Assembly (NCBI GenBank): GCA_946497035.1
Contig: CAMMIW010000019.1
Location: forward strand, 1-40,810
Reading direction: 5' to 3'
DNA from: an uncultured Eubacteriaceae bacterium
GTDB lineage: Bacteria > Bacillota > Clostridia > Lachnospirales > CAG-274
DNA: 40,810 nt
The first letter of the stretch is position 1. Each line of letters starts with the position of its first letter. The notes beneath the pieces are model-generated. The model did no database searches, was not told where the DNA came from, and saw only the letters and a program-made list of their open reading frames with translations. The position numbers were made by a program, and so were the translations under genes. Of the stretch, positions 18,448 through 27,870 are shown piece after piece.

Positions 18448-19569
18448 TTAATTAATTTTATTTTTAGCATTGTTATATTCTTTAATTTGTTGCTCATTAA
18501 ATCCATCAATATTAATGCTATTTATAACATTTTTAGCATCTGTCCTCTGTCCTTTTTTATATAGGCCTAATGCTTGTTCTATTTTTTGATAATTATTGTT
18601 TATATTTTCTTTATCTATATATGTTTGTAGTTGTTTTTTTATTTGTTCATTTTCTTGTTGTAAAGCTTTTATATCTTCATCTTTTTGTAAAATTATACTA
18701 TCATTTTCTTCTTTTTCTAAATACATTTTATTATTTAGTTGCTCTATCTCACTAATTTTTTTATCTACATAATCTGGCACAAATAAAAAATACATTAATA
18801 GGCCACATAATAAAAACCCAAATATAAATGAAAATGTAAAAATAAAACTGTTACTATTAGTGTTTATTTTGCTATAACCTTCGTCTTCATCAACAGTTTT
18901 TACCATACCATTATATGTATATTCTTCTTGTAAAATTTCTTTTTTATTTTTCTTTTTTAATGCTTCTATTTCATCTATATATGTTAAAGCAATTTTATTA
19001 TTTTTATCTAAAAATAATACATTATTTAAAATTTTTAATGCTTTTTTATACTTTTTTTGAACTATGTAACAAAATGCTAATAAATTCATAGCATCAATAA
19101 AATTTTTGTTTATATCTAAAGCTCTTTTAAGCCTTATAACAGCTAAATCATCATTTTTTTCCTTTAAAAATTTTATGGCTTCGTTATAAAGCCTAACAGA
19201 ATCATCTAGTTTTTCAAACTTTCTTATATTTTGATTAAATATTTCTAAATAATAAAAAGCCTTATTATTTTTATTTTGGTTAATATTAGAGCTAAATATC
19301 CATTGTTTAACCGCATCACCTAATCTGCCTGTTTGATAATATAATAGCCCTAATAAGTTTCTAGCCTCTGTATTGTTTTTGTTAAAATATAGGCTTTTTT
19401 CTATTAAAGATATAGCATTAGAAAAGTCTTTATTGTTAGCTTTCTGTAAGGCCTCATTGTAAAGCCTTACAGAAATATTAAAAATTTTTATTAAAACGTA
19501 AGCATTTTCGTTACATTTTGGACATATATGGCTATTTTTAACTATAGTTCCACATACAGGACATTTCAT
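18448..19569 (-). CDS. Zinc-ribbon and TPR repeat membrane protein
   Basis: The 373-residue protein starts with a zinc ribbon (Cys3, Cys6, Cys16, Cys19). It then has two blocks of TPR-like repeats: the motif VRLYNEA followed by N-rich helices occurs at about residues 34 and 124. A single membrane segment lies near 243-266, followed by a Glu/Lys/Gln-rich coiled coil (about 268-325) and a final helical pair. Topology suggests TPRs on one side and the coiled coil on the other. No specific function is recognised; it is probably a scaffold. It is translated 6 bp after a 44-codon acidic ORF under the same promoter. Confidence 0.7.
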   Translation of the reverse strand: MKCPVCGTIVKNSHICPKCNENAYVLIKIFNISVRLYNEALQKANNKDFSNAISLIEKSLYFNKNNTEARNLLGLLYYQTGRLGDAVKQWIFSSNINQNKNNKAFYYLEIFNQNIRKFEKLDDSVRLYNEAIKFLKEKNDDLAVIRLKRALDINKNFIDAMNLLAFCYIVQKKYKKALKILNNVLFLDKNNKIALTYIDEIEALKKKNKKEILQEEYTYNGMVKTVDEDEGYSKINTNSNSFIFTFSFIFGFLLCGLLMYFLFVPDYVDKKISEIEQLNNKMYLEKEENDSIILQKDEDIKALQQENEQIKKQLQTYIDKENINNNYQKIEQALGLYKKGQRTDAKNVINSINIDGFNEQQIKEYNNAKNKIN

Positions 19570-19575
19570 AATAAG

Positions 19576-19710
19576 CTAACCCCTATCTTTTGTTATTTCC
19601 TTAATAATATCTATTATATCGTATATTTCATCATTTATAACAGAGTCTTCTATATCGTCTATTTCAACAATAGGTTTATATTTTAAAATTTCTTCATTAA
19701 AATTAATCAT
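19576..19710 (-). CDS. Small acidic protein, 44 residues, unknown function
   Basis: This short frame (ATG at 19710, TAG at 19576-19578) encodes an Asp/Glu/Ile-rich peptide beginning MINFNEEILKYKP and ending KEITKDRG. It has a GGAG RBS at proper spacing and a promoter at 19758-19786 placed for it. It ends 6 bp before the zinc-ribbon/TPR start, so the two are probably co-translated. About one third of residues are acidic and no membrane segment or Cys is present. It was found by reading the gap between the MATE and TPR genes. Homologues are unknown to me. Confidence 0.65.
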   Translation of the reverse strand: MINFNEEILKYKPIVEIDDIEDSVINDEIYDIIDIIKEITKDRG

Positions 19711-19757
19711 AAAAGCTCCTTTATTTATCTATTAACAAATAAGATAATAATATTATT

Positions 19758-19786
19758 ATAATAACATTAAAAGATAATAATATCAA
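19758..19786 (-). promoter_or_regulatory. Sigma-A promoter of the small ORF-TPR unit
   Basis: Minus strand: -35 TTGATA (19781-19786), 17-bp spacer, -10 TATTAT (19758-19763). The -35 abuts the stop codon of the upstream MATE gene, and no terminator intervenes. Confidence 0.6.
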
Positions 19787-21199
19787 TTATTTTTCAAATT
19801 TTTTATTTAACTTTTTAGTAGTAATTATAAATAAAGTAGTTGTTGTAACGGCAGCTATAAAATCTGATATAGGCTCTGCTAAAAATACGGCAAAAACTTT
19901 ACTATTTAGGCTAATATCGCTATCTAATAGCATAACTATACCATCTGGCACAATAGCTGGTAAAATATATATAAGCGGTATTAATAATATAATTTTTCTA
20001 AGAAGAGCTAAAAATAGTGATATTTTTGCTTGACCGAGAGCTACAAAAGCCTGTTGACAAGCAAACTGTGCCCCCATTATAAAAACAGAAAACATATATA
20101 TTCTTAAAGAAAAGTTAGCATAGGCCATCATAGCCTCATCACCTTTAGCAAATATACCAACAAATAAATCTGGTTTTATAAGGCATAATAACCACATTAT
20201 AGTGGTAAATATTAAAGAGATAGCTATAGTGAGATTATATGTTTTTTTCACTCTATCCATTTTACCTGCACCATAATTAAAGCTTATAATAGGTTGAGAG
20301 CCTTGCCCTATCCCCATAGCTATTAAATTTACACATTGCATAATAGTAGCAATAATAGTCATACTACCTACTGCTATATCTCCACCATATTTTTTTAAAG
20401 AAGAATTAAAAGCAATATTTAATAAACTTTCGGTGCTTTGCATAATAAAAGGAGATATACCAAGAGCTAATATAGGTAACATTACAGATTTTTTAAGCCT
20501 AAAATATTTTTTATTCACTTTAATTTTAGTTTGTTTAGAAATAGTTAAAAATCTTAAAACCCATATAGCAGAAACAGCTTGAGAAATAACAGTAGCAAGA
20601 GCTGCCCCTCTAACCCCCATATTAAATATTTTAATAAATATAAAATCAAAAAGTATGTTTAAAATAGCACCTATTAATACTGTTTTCATACCAGTATTAG
20701 CAAAACCTTGACAGTTTATAAAAGCATTTAAGCCTAAAGCTATTTGCACAAATACTGTACCTATAACGTATATATCTGCATATTGTTTAGCATAAGCTAT
20801 AGTATTTTCACTAGCACCAAACATTAAAAGTAGCTTTTCATTAAATATTAAGAAAAATACTGTTAATACAACAGATATAAATATAAGGCTTATAAAAGAG
20901 TTACTAAGTATTTCTTCTGCCTCATCATAATTATTTTGCCCCATTTTTATAGCGGCTCTTGGTGCACCACCCATACCTATTAATGATGCAAAAGCAGATA
21001 TTAATATTATTATAGGAAATGTAACGCCAACACCTGTTAAAGCTAATGTACCTATATTAGGTATACCCGATATAAACATTCTATCTACTATGTTATAAAG
21101 TAAATTTACTATTTGAGCTACAACGGCAGGTATAACCATTTTTAATAATAATTTGCCTATAGGTTCTGTTGCTAGTTGATTATTTACTGGATTACTCAC
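19787..21199 (-). CDS. MATE family efflux transporter
   Basis: The 470-residue polytopic protein has about twelve membrane segments. MATE-typical features include KLLLKMVIPAVVAQIVNLLYNIVDRMFI at the start, GMGGAPRAAIKMGQ, and the repeat-half motif GIGQGSQPIISFNYGAG. Such proteins export drugs or metabolites using Na+ or H+ gradients; the substrate is unknown. It overlaps the HAD phosphatase gene by 8 bp and ends the long tsaE-to-MATE run of same-strand genes. Confidence 0.92.
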   Translation of the reverse strand: MSNPVNNQLATEPIGKLLLKMVIPAVVAQIVNLLYNIVDRMFISGIPNIGTLALTGVGVTFPIIILISAFASLIGMGGAPRAAIKMGQNNYDEAEEILSNSFISLIFISVVLTVFFLIFNEKLLLMFGASENTIAYAKQYADIYVIGTVFVQIALGLNAFINCQGFANTGMKTVLIGAILNILFDFIFIKIFNMGVRGAALATVISQAVSAIWVLRFLTISKQTKIKVNKKYFRLKKSVMLPILALGISPFIMQSTESLLNIAFNSSLKKYGGDIAVGSMTIIATIMQCVNLIAMGIGQGSQPIISFNYGAGKMDRVKKTYNLTIAISLIFTTIMWLLCLIKPDLFVGIFAKGDEAMMAYANFSLRIYMFSVFIMGAQFACQQAFVALGQAKISLFLALLRKIILLIPLIYILPAIVPDGIVMLLDSDISLNSKVFAVFLAEPISDFIAAVTTTTLFIITTKKLNKKFEK

Positions 21200-21872
21200 T
21201 ATGTAACGCTCCTTTATCTCTTTTGTTTTTTTCTAAAAAATTAATAGCTTCTTTATAATCATTTATTTTTAAAACTATTTTATCTTCTGTATCTTCATAA
21301 GTATCATCTATATCTATAACCATTATAACATCACAGCCTGCTTTATAACCTGCCCATATGCCATTTCTAGAATCTTCAAAAACTAAAGCCTCTTTAGGCT
21401 CTACGTTTAGTTTTTTACAAGCTTCTAAGTAAATATCTGGATTAGGCTTTCCATTTTCTATCATATCACCACATATAATTGTATCAAAATATTTATAAAA
21501 ATCTAATTGTTTTAAATATTTTAAGGCAACTTCAGAAACAGTAGATGTTGCTACTGCCATTTTTATATTATTATTTTTTATATATTTAAAAAAATCTTCT
21601 ATACCTTCTTTAACAGGTATACCATTTTTTAATATATAATTATCTTTTATATCTTCTCTAAGTTGTCTTACTTTATAAAAGTCAACATCTTTACCAAAAA
21701 TATCTTCAAAGATGGCTTTTATAACATTTATATTGCCACCTCTCATTTTTGCTAAATGTTTATTTTCTATACATATATTAAATTGTTGGCCTGCTTCTTG
21801 CCAACATTTCATTAAAAGCTTTTCTGTATCTAATATAACTCCGTCCATATCAAATATAATAGCTTTATACAT
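21192..21872 (-). CDS. HAD-superfamily phosphatase (beta-phosphoglucomutase-like)
   Basis: The 226-residue HAD hydrolase has motif I DMDGV (Asp8 nucleophile, Asp10), motif II ATSTVSE, motif III Lys in GKPNPDIY, and motif IV FEDSRNGI. A helical cap between motifs I and II is the subclass I type, as in beta-phosphoglucomutase, phosphonatase or sugar-phosphatases. The missing substrate-specific residues leave the exact substrate open. It lies 25 bp after the Lon-like gene and overlaps the MATE gene. Confidence 0.88.
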   Translation of the reverse strand: MYKAIIFDMDGVILDTEKLLMKCWQEAGQQFNICIENKHLAKMRGGNINVIKAIFEDIFGKDVDFYKVRQLREDIKDNYILKNGIPVKEGIEDFFKYIKNNNIKMAVATSTVSEVALKYLKQLDFYKYFDTIICGDMIENGKPNPDIYLEACKKLNVEPKEALVFEDSRNGIWAGYKAGCDVIMVIDIDDTYEDTEDKIVLKINDYKEAINFLEKNKRDKGALHSE

Positions 21873-21897
21873 ATTAAAACCTCCTATGTTTAAACTG

Positions 21898-24282
21898 TTA
21901 TTCGTTACTTTTTTTATAAAAATATTGTAGCTTTTTCATAGCCTTAAAATGTATACTATCTTTAGTAAATGTATTATTTTTATTTTTTTTACCTGCTTTT
22001 TGTCCCATTAAAATATATATACCTTCATCTATATTTTTTATAGGATATATATGAAATTTATCATTTTTAACCGCTTCTATAACTTCATCTTTTAAGCATA
22101 AATCTTTAACATTTTGTATAGGTATTAAAACCCCTTGATCACCTGTTAATCCGCGTCTATTACAAACATCAAAAAACCCTTCTATTTTTTCGTTAACACC
22201 ACCTATAGGTTGTATATCTCCCATTTGATTAACGCTACCTGTTACGGCAATATTTTGTTTAATAGGCATATTAGAAAGGCTTGAAATAATAGCATATAGC
22301 TCTGTGCTAGATGCACTATCTCCATCTACCCCATTATAGTTTTGTTCAAAGCATATTCTACAAGATAAGCTAAGAGGAAATGTATTTGCATAAGTTTTAC
22401 CAAGATAACCACATATAACCTGAACCCCTTTATTGTGTATGTTACCGCTCATTTCTGCCTCTTTTTCAATATTTACAATACCTGCCTTTCCTACATATGT
22501 GGTAGCGGTTATTTTTGTAGGCTTACCAAAGCTATGGCTACCATAATCTAAAACGGCTAGCCCATTTATTTCACCTATAGCTTCACCTTCTGTTTTTATC
22601 ATTATGTCATTTTCTATAATCATATCTTCATATTTTTTCTCATAAAGTTTTATAAAATCTATTTTTTTATTAATAGCTTTTTTAATATATTTTTCATAAA
22701 TAAAACTAGCATTATCAATGTTTGCCCAACTATTTGCCTCTATTAAAATTTCTGTTATAGCGTTAAATTTTGTAGTAAGCTTATCTTTTCTACCTGCTAG
22801 ACGCATTGTATATTCAATTAGAGCTTTAATAGCCGTTTTATCAAATTTTAAGCTATTTTCATTTTTTTCAAAATTTCTTATAAATTTTATTATATCACCA
22901 ATGTTTTTTTCGTTATTGTCCATTTCATAGTCAAATATAGAATGTATTTTAAAAAACTTTAAAAAGTCTTCTTCATATTCAGATAAAACCTCATAATAGT
23001 AGCTAGAGCCTATTATAATAATTTTTACATTAACATTAGTAGGTTCAGGCTTTATAGTTGTAATAGCTATGCCACCTAATTGATATTCTTTTAAAGGCTC
23101 TATAGTTATTTCTCCTGTTTTTAAAATACGTATGAGAGTTTCTAAAGAATATGTATTTTTTAAAATATCATCTATATGTAAAATTAAATAGCCACCATTA
23201 GCTTTATGAAGTATGCCCCCTTTTATTTTCATATAATCTGTTGTAAAATTGCCTAGCTCATTTTCAAATTCAACTTCTCCTATTAAATTTGTATAGCTAG
23301 GGTTATAATTTACAATAACAGGTGCACCTTTTAGCTCACTATTATCCACTATAAGGTTTACTTTATATTTAGCAAAAAGCTCATCATCATTTTTTTTGCT
23401 TAAAATAGGTAATATAGATATACCTTCTTCTTCCTCTAGTTCTTCATCTAAAAAGCTATCTATATTATCAATAATATCCTCTTTAAGCTCTTTTAAATAT
23501 TCTGTAACCTTTTGGTTGTCTTTATATTTATATTGTATGCTATTAATATAATAGCCTACTGTAAATAAGCTTAAGTTATATTCTATATTTTCTATATCTT
23601 TTTTAGTATTTTTTTCTATTTCTCTTATGAGCTTCATTGTTTTTGCCGCATCTTCTTGTAGCTGTTCAGATTTTTTGTTTATAAGTTCCTTTTCTTCTTC
23701 TGATAAGTCTTCATATTCTTCTTCTGATATAGTTTCACCATCTATAATAGGCATAAAATAAAGGCCAGTATTAGAATTTTTTATACCAAAATCTTTTTCT
23801 TTTGCAAGTGCAGTTATTTGTTTTATAATTTCATCTCTTTTGCCATTATAATCTTTTATTATTTTATTTTTTTCTTCTTCTAACTGTTTAGAAGAAAAAG
23901 CCTTTGGTATTTCAACACTAAGAGTATATATTAAATCATCTATTTCTTGTTTAAATTCTTTGCCTAATCCTGCTTGTAAAAATAAAGCTCTAGGGCATTT
24001 AGGATTTTTAAAATTATATACATAAACTAAGTCATCTGGAGTTTTTTCATTAATGGCATATTTTTCAGCATACTTTTTAGAAAATGTAGTTTTACCTGAA
24101 CCAACAGGCCCACTAACATATATATTATAACCTTTATTTTTTATATTAAGCCCAAATTGTAAAGCCTCTATAGCTTTATTTTGTCCTATAATATTATCAT
24201 CTGGTTGTATATTTTCTAATTTTTCTATAAGCTTTATATCACATATACCTTTTAAATCTTTATATTTAAGTTTTTTAACCAT
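21898..24282 (-). CDS. Lon-related ATP-dependent protease (COG1067 type)
   Basis: The 794-residue protein has a Walker A (SGPVGSGKTT) near residue 65 and a C-terminal Lon protease domain with the Ser/Lys dyad at Ser656 (GDSASST) and Lys699 (GGVNEK). The dyad spacing of 43 residues equals that of Lon. It lacks the Lon N-terminal substrate domain and has instead a long helical insertion after the P-loop. The start at 24282 is chosen because GGAGG stands 7 bp before it; an in-frame ATG at 24324 has no RBS and would overlap rimI. It probably degrades cytoplasmic proteins. Confidence 0.9.
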   Translation of the reverse strand: MVKKLKYKDLKGICDIKLIEKLENIQPDDNIIGQNKAIEALQFGLNIKNKGYNIYVSGPVGSGKTTFSKKYAEKYAINEKTPDDLVYVYNFKNPKCPRALFLQAGLGKEFKQEIDDLIYTLSVEIPKAFSSKQLEEEKNKIIKDYNGKRDEIIKQITALAKEKDFGIKNSNTGLYFMPIIDGETISEEEYEDLSEEEKELINKKSEQLQEDAAKTMKLIREIEKNTKKDIENIEYNLSLFTVGYYINSIQYKYKDNQKVTEYLKELKEDIIDNIDSFLDEELEEEEGISILPILSKKNDDELFAKYKVNLIVDNSELKGAPVIVNYNPSYTNLIGEVEFENELGNFTTDYMKIKGGILHKANGGYLILHIDDILKNTYSLETLIRILKTGEITIEPLKEYQLGGIAITTIKPEPTNVNVKIIIIGSSYYYEVLSEYEEDFLKFFKIHSIFDYEMDNNEKNIGDIIKFIRNFEKNENSLKFDKTAIKALIEYTMRLAGRKDKLTTKFNAITEILIEANSWANIDNASFIYEKYIKKAINKKIDFIKLYEKKYEDMIIENDIMIKTEGEAIGEINGLAVLDYGSHSFGKPTKITATTYVGKAGIVNIEKEAEMSGNIHNKGVQVICGYLGKTYANTFPLSLSCRICFEQNYNGVDGDSASSTELYAIISSLSNMPIKQNIAVTGSVNQMGDIQPIGGVNEKIEGFFDVCNRRGLTGDQGVLIPIQNVKDLCLKDEVIEAVKNDKFHIYPIKNIDEGIYILMGQKAGKKNKNNTFTKDSIHFKAMKKLQYFYKKSNE

Positions 24283-24308
24283 ATTAATACCTCCAGTCTT
24301 TTTTATAG

Positions 24309-24746
24309 CTATAAATGTTTCCACATAACAATAGCATCTTCTTTGTTATCATCATAATATTCTTTTCTTATACCCTCCATAATAAAGCCATTTTTTTTAT
24401 AAAGGGCTTGTGCTATATTGTTGCTTGTTCTAACCTCTAATGTTATGCCAATCATTTCTTTTTCTTTAGCTATATTTATAAGTGCATCTATAATTTTGCT
24501 ACCTATACCTTTGCCCCTATGCTCTTTTTTTACAGCCACATTAGTGATATGGCCTTCATTTATAACATGCCACATACCGCCATAACCTATTATATTTTCA
24601 TTTTCTTTTGCCACTATATAAATAGCCATTTTATTTTTTGTAAGCTCATCATAAAAAGATTTTTCACTCCAAGGTATAGAAAAACAGTCTTCTTCTATTT
24701 TATGTACGTCTTTTATATGCTCTGTTGTCATTTTTAAAATTTCCAT
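24309..24746 (-). CDS. rimI: Ribosomal protein S18-alanine N-acetyltransferase
   Basis: The 145-residue GNAT acetyltransferase contains VAVKKEHRGKGIGSKIIDALI (acetyl-CoA binding motif A) and EVRTSNNIAQALYKKNGF. The latter is typical of RimI, as is the closing MWKHL. It acetylates the N-terminal Ala of S18 or related targets. It lies 1 bp after tsaB, the standard neighbourhood for RimI in Firmicutes. Confidence 0.92.
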   Translation of the reverse strand: MEILKMTTEHIKDVHKIEEDCFSIPWSEKSFYDELTKNKMAIYIVAKENENIIGYGGMWHVINEGHITNVAVKKEHRGKGIGSKIIDALINIAKEKEMIGITLEVRTSNNIAQALYKKNGFIMEGIRKEYYDDNKEDAIVMWKHL

Positions 24747-24747
24747 T

Positions 24748-25449
24748 TTAGCTGTTTTTCCTTTCTTCTAGCTCTCTTTCTGCCTGTGGCTTTCTAAGAT
24801 ATTCTATCTCTAGACCGTTATAATCTACATATTTTTGTTGTTTTTCATATAAAAAGGCAAGGCTAGCTAAAGAGCTTGCTTTTTGCATATTTAAAGATAT
24901 AGGAGCAAAATTTTCTTCTTTAAAATATTTTTTAATTATATTTTTGTAAGCTATCGAACCATCTCCTAAAAATACTGGTTCTATATCGTTATTTAAAATA
25001 TAATATAGTAGCTCTGTTATATTTGTAGCATAGTCTGGTAAAATATTTTGTAAAATACCATCTTTATTTTTATAAATGCCAGTAAAAACCCTCTCTGCCT
25101 TAGCATCTATAATAGGCACAATATATCTACCATTATCTATTATATTATAAGACATAGCTTCTAATGTGGATATAGGTATTATTTTTTTATTTAAAGAATG
25201 TGCCATAGCCTTAATAGTGGCCGCACCTATCCTAAGTCCTGTAAAAGAGCCAGGGCCTTTAGCAAAAGCAAAGTAGTCTATGTTACATATATCCATCTCT
25301 AACATTTTTAAAAGATTATCTATAATCGGCATAATTGTAACAGAATGATTTTGTTTATAATTTAAGTTTATTTCACCTAAAATTTTATCTTCATTAGCAA
25401 TAGCTACAGATGCAACTATCCCGCTTGTATCAATAGCTAATATGTTCAT
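24748..25449 (-). CDS. tsaB: tRNA t6A37 threonylcarbamoyltransferase complex subunit TsaB
   Basis: The 233-residue ASKHA-fold protein starts with ILAIDTSGIVASVAI and has FAFAKGPGSFTGLRIG, the diagnostic TsaB block. It partners with TsaD and TsaE to form N6-threonylcarbamoyladenosine on tRNA. TsaD is not in the window. The gene overlaps tsaE by 20 bp and abuts rimI, so it is clearly in one operon. Confidence 0.95.
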   Translation of the reverse strand: MNILAIDTSGIVASVAIANEDKILGEINLNYKQNHSVTIMPIIDNLLKMLEMDICNIDYFAFAKGPGSFTGLRIGAATIKAMAHSLNKKIIPISTLEAMSYNIIDNGRYIVPIIDAKAERVFTGIYKNKDGILQNILPDYATNITELLYYILNNDIEPVFLGDGSIAYKNIIKKYFKEENFAPISLNMQKASSLASLAFLYEKQQKYVDYNGLEIEYLRKPQAERELEERKNS

Positions 25450-25870
25450 TTTTTATCACCTCTATAAGTCTATAATCTTCGCCTTTTTCTAAATTTTTAT
25501 ATATTTTTATCCAAGTAGCATTTTTAGGTATAATATCTTTTATTAGCTCTGCCCACTCAATAAGACAAACACCTTCACCAAAAAAATATTCTTCATAGCC
25601 TATGTCATATAGCTCTTCTATATCATTTATTCTATAAACATCAAAATGATAAAAAGGCAACCTTCCTTCATCATATTGATTTACAATAGTAAAAGTAGGG
25701 CTTGTAATATCTTCATCTATTAAAAGCCCTTTAGAAAAACCTTTGCTAAATTGGGTTTTACCAGTACCTAAATCTCCACAAAGGCAATATATATCACCTT
25801 TTTTAGCATTTTTAGCTATATCATATGCTATTTCTTTTGTTTCTTTTTCAGAAAAAACTTCTATTTTCAT
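25430..25870 (-). CDS. tsaE: tRNA t6A37 threonylcarbamoyltransferase complex ATPase TsaE
   Basis: The 146-residue P-loop ATPase has GDLGTGKTQFSKGF (Walker A), ITSPTFTIVNQY and FHFDVYRI-like YHFDVYRI. It also has the conserved EWAE segment. It is the ATPase that resets the TsaBD complex. It is the first gene of tsaE-tsaB-rimI-lon-HAD-MATE. No clear promoter was fixed in the AT-rich gap 25871-26028. Confidence 0.95.
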   Translation of the reverse strand: MKIEVFSEKETKEIAYDIAKNAKKGDIYCLCGDLGTGKTQFSKGFSKGLLIDEDITSPTFTIVNQYDEGRLPFYHFDVYRINDIEELYDIGYEEYFFGEGVCLIEWAELIKDIIPKNATWIKIYKNLEKGEDYRLIEVIKNEHISY

Positions 25871-26028
25871 AATAAAACCAACCTAATATATATTATTAAA
25901 AATAATCTTATAATATATTATAAAAAAAATAAAGTATAACTTTTTATACAATATAAAATAATACTTTATATTATTAAAATATTTTTAAATATAAGATATT
26001 TTTATTATTTTATCATATTTTTTAATGT

Positions 26029-26997
26029 TTAACAATATTTGTCTAAAAATAATGCTATCCTTCTCCAGTATATTTTTCTTTCAACCATTTCAGATACAAT
26101 ATGGCCTGCGTTATTTACAACCATTAGCTCTTTTTCACAGTTAGCCTGTTTATATAAGTCAAAAACCATATATGTTGGTACAAAGTCATCTGTTGCACCG
26201 TGTATAAAAAATATAGGCAGTTTATTTTTCTTTACTTGCTTTATAGTAGATGCCTGTTTTAAAGAATATCCATTTTTTATTTTACATATTATATTCATTA
26301 TAAAAAGAAAAGGTATAACAGGAACTTTTTTAGATTTTTTAAGCTGATGCTTAAAAACTTCATAAGCAGATGTAAAAGCACAATCTGATATAATACATTT
26401 TACATTTTTAGGTAGCTTTTCACCTGATGCCATAAGACTAGTTGTAGCTCCCATAGATACACCATATAAAACTATTTTAGCATTTTTATCTATTTTTGTA
26501 ACCTTTTTAATCCATTCTATTAAATCTAACCTATCATGCCATCCCATACCAACATATTTTCCACCGCTAAGTCCGTGTGCTCTTAAATCTGGCAACAATA
26601 CATTATATCCTTTTTTATAAAACCTTTTAGCTACATAATACATAAGTCTACCGTTAGCACCATATCCATGTAATACAATAACCCATTTATGGCTGTTATT
26701 AACAAACCACTCGGCAAATAATGTTGTTTTATCAAAGCTTTTTATTTTTAAACCTTTCACTAGCGTATTAGCAAGCCATTGTTTTATTTTATTTTTTTCT
26801 TCTTCAAAATCATCTAAAACTATTTTTGTTTCTTTTCTCACATCTAATAATTTCATCATAGCAAATTTATTTGTTCTAGTTAAACATATGTTATATAAAT
26901 ATATAATTGCAAAATATATCTCTCTAATAAAAAACATAATAAAACCTAATAAAAAACATATAGTAAATTTGTTTTTTATATTTTTTATATTTTTCAT
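26029..26997 (-). CDS. Membrane-anchored alpha/beta hydrolase
   Basis: The 322-residue protein has an N-terminal hydrophobic helix (about 12-35), then an alpha/beta-hydrolase fold. Visible parts are the oxyanion strand VLHGYGANG, DLRAHGLSGG, the nucleophile elbow YGVSMGA (Ser), the acid in HGATDDFVP and the final His in NNAGH. It resembles BAAT/S9-like esterases or peptidases of Firmicutes. The anchor suggests activity at the membrane. Start is supported by GAGGTGG before the ATG. It is transcribed divergently from the lipoprotein gene. Substrate unknown. Confidence 0.82.
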   Translation of the reverse strand: MKNIKNIKNKFTICFLLGFIMFFIREIYFAIIYLYNICLTRTNKFAMMKLLDVRKETKIVLDDFEEEKNKIKQWLANTLVKGLKIKSFDKTTLFAEWFVNNSHKWVIVLHGYGANGRLMYYVAKRFYKKGYNVLLPDLRAHGLSGGKYVGMGWHDRLDLIEWIKKVTKIDKNAKIVLYGVSMGATTSLMASGEKLPKNVKCIISDCAFTSAYEVFKHQLKKSKKVPVIPFLFIMNIICKIKNGYSLKQASTIKQVKKNKLPIFFIHGATDDFVPTYMVFDLYKQANCEKELMVVNNAGHIVSEMVERKIYWRRIALFLDKYC

Positions 26998-27110
26998 ATA
27001 ACCACCTCTTTTTTATTATAACCATAACATTTTTTTCAATTCTAAAATTTATCTAAATAACATTTTGGATAAAATATATTACATTTTATCTACAATCTGT
27101 TACAATTTTA

Positions 27111-27139
27111 TTGACAAAATATATCAAAATATCTATAAT
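27111..27139 (+). promoter_or_regulatory. Consensus sigma-A promoter of the lipoprotein gene
   Basis: Plus strand: TTGACA (27111-27116), 17-bp spacer, TATAAT (27134-27139), both perfect. A good RBS (GGAG) follows before the ATG at 27182. Such a perfect promoter suggests high constitutive expression. Confidence 0.85.
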
Positions 27140-27181
27140 TTCTATGTACTTATTATTTTTTAGGGATAGGAGAAAATTATT

Positions 27182-27769
27182 ATGAAAAAACTTTCAAAAA
27201 TTTTTGCTTTAATGTTAAGCCTTAGTGTTTTGTTATTAAGCCTTACTGCTTGTGGTAGCGATCCTAAAAAAGAGGCAGAAGCAGCTGTTACAAAAACATT
27301 TGACGAATTAAAAGCTTTAGACGATTCTGTTTATGATCAATATTTTGGTGCAAATGGCATTGCTTCTTTAGGTTTAACTGAAGATGATAGCCAAGAAGAT
27401 TTTAAAAAATTTATTAAAACTATCGTTGACAATTTAAGCTACAAAATAGTTTCTTCTGAAGAAGTAGATAAAGATAATGTTATTGTAAAAGTTGATATAA
27501 CTGCTATTAAAATGGAAACTGTTATGATAGCTTTTCAAGATAAAATTTTAGAATTTGCTTCTTCTGAAGAAAGTCAAAATATTTCACCTGAAGATGCTGT
27601 TAAAAAATCTTTAGAATTATTATTAGAAACTATTAGCCAACCAAATTTAGAAACTATTACAACTACTGTTGATTTAAACGTTACTAAAAATGATAATAAT
27701 TGGGAAGTACCTATAAGCGAAGAATTGATAAACGCTATTTATGGCGGTATGTTAGATTTAGGTATATAA
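27182..27769 (+). CDS. Putative lipoprotein, DUF5105-like
   Basis: The 195-residue protein has a lipoprotein signal peptide: Lys-rich start, hydrophobic core, and lipobox LTAC with Cys24 as the lipidation site. The mature part is helical/beta mixed, acidic, with no catalytic motif seen. Its repeated Val/Lys pattern and a final LINAIYGGMLDLG resemble small clostridial lipoproteins of the DUF5105 type, but I am not certain of the family. It should be exposed on the outer face of the membrane. It stands alone with a perfect promoter and a downstream hairpin. Codon usage is rich in GTT/GCT, hinting at high expression. Confidence 0.75.
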   Translation: MKKLSKIFALMLSLSVLLLSLTACGSDPKKEAEAAVTKTFDELKALDDSVYDQYFGANGIASLGLTEDDSQEDFKKFIKTIVDNLSYKIVSSEEVDKDNVIVKVDITAIKMETVMIAFQDKILEFASSEESQNISPEDAVKKSLELLLETISQPNLETITTTVDLNVTKNDNNWEVPISEELINAIYGGMLDLGI

Positions 27770-27784
27770 TAAATTCTATAGATT

Positions 27785-27811
27785 AAGGGCGTAGACAAAG
27801 TCTATGCCCTT
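27785..27811 (+). terminator. Terminator-like hairpin after the lipoprotein gene
   Basis: A 12-bp stem (AAGGGCGTAGAC / GTCTATGCCCTT, one G-U pair on the plus strand) with an AAA loop lies 15 bp after the stop codon. The tail UUUAAAAAUA is only weakly U-rich. It sits between two convergent genes (lipoprotein and murA). Confidence 0.6.
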
Positions 27812-27870
27812 TAAAAATATAAAATTTTAAAGTTATTTTTAAATTAGATATATATTAAATAGTTATCTAT

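Noticed and set aside
24283..24324. Upstream ATG (24324) for the Lon-like protease
   Set aside because: It would overlap rimI and has no RBS; the ATG at 24282 has GGAGG and the family-like start MVKKLKYKDLKG.
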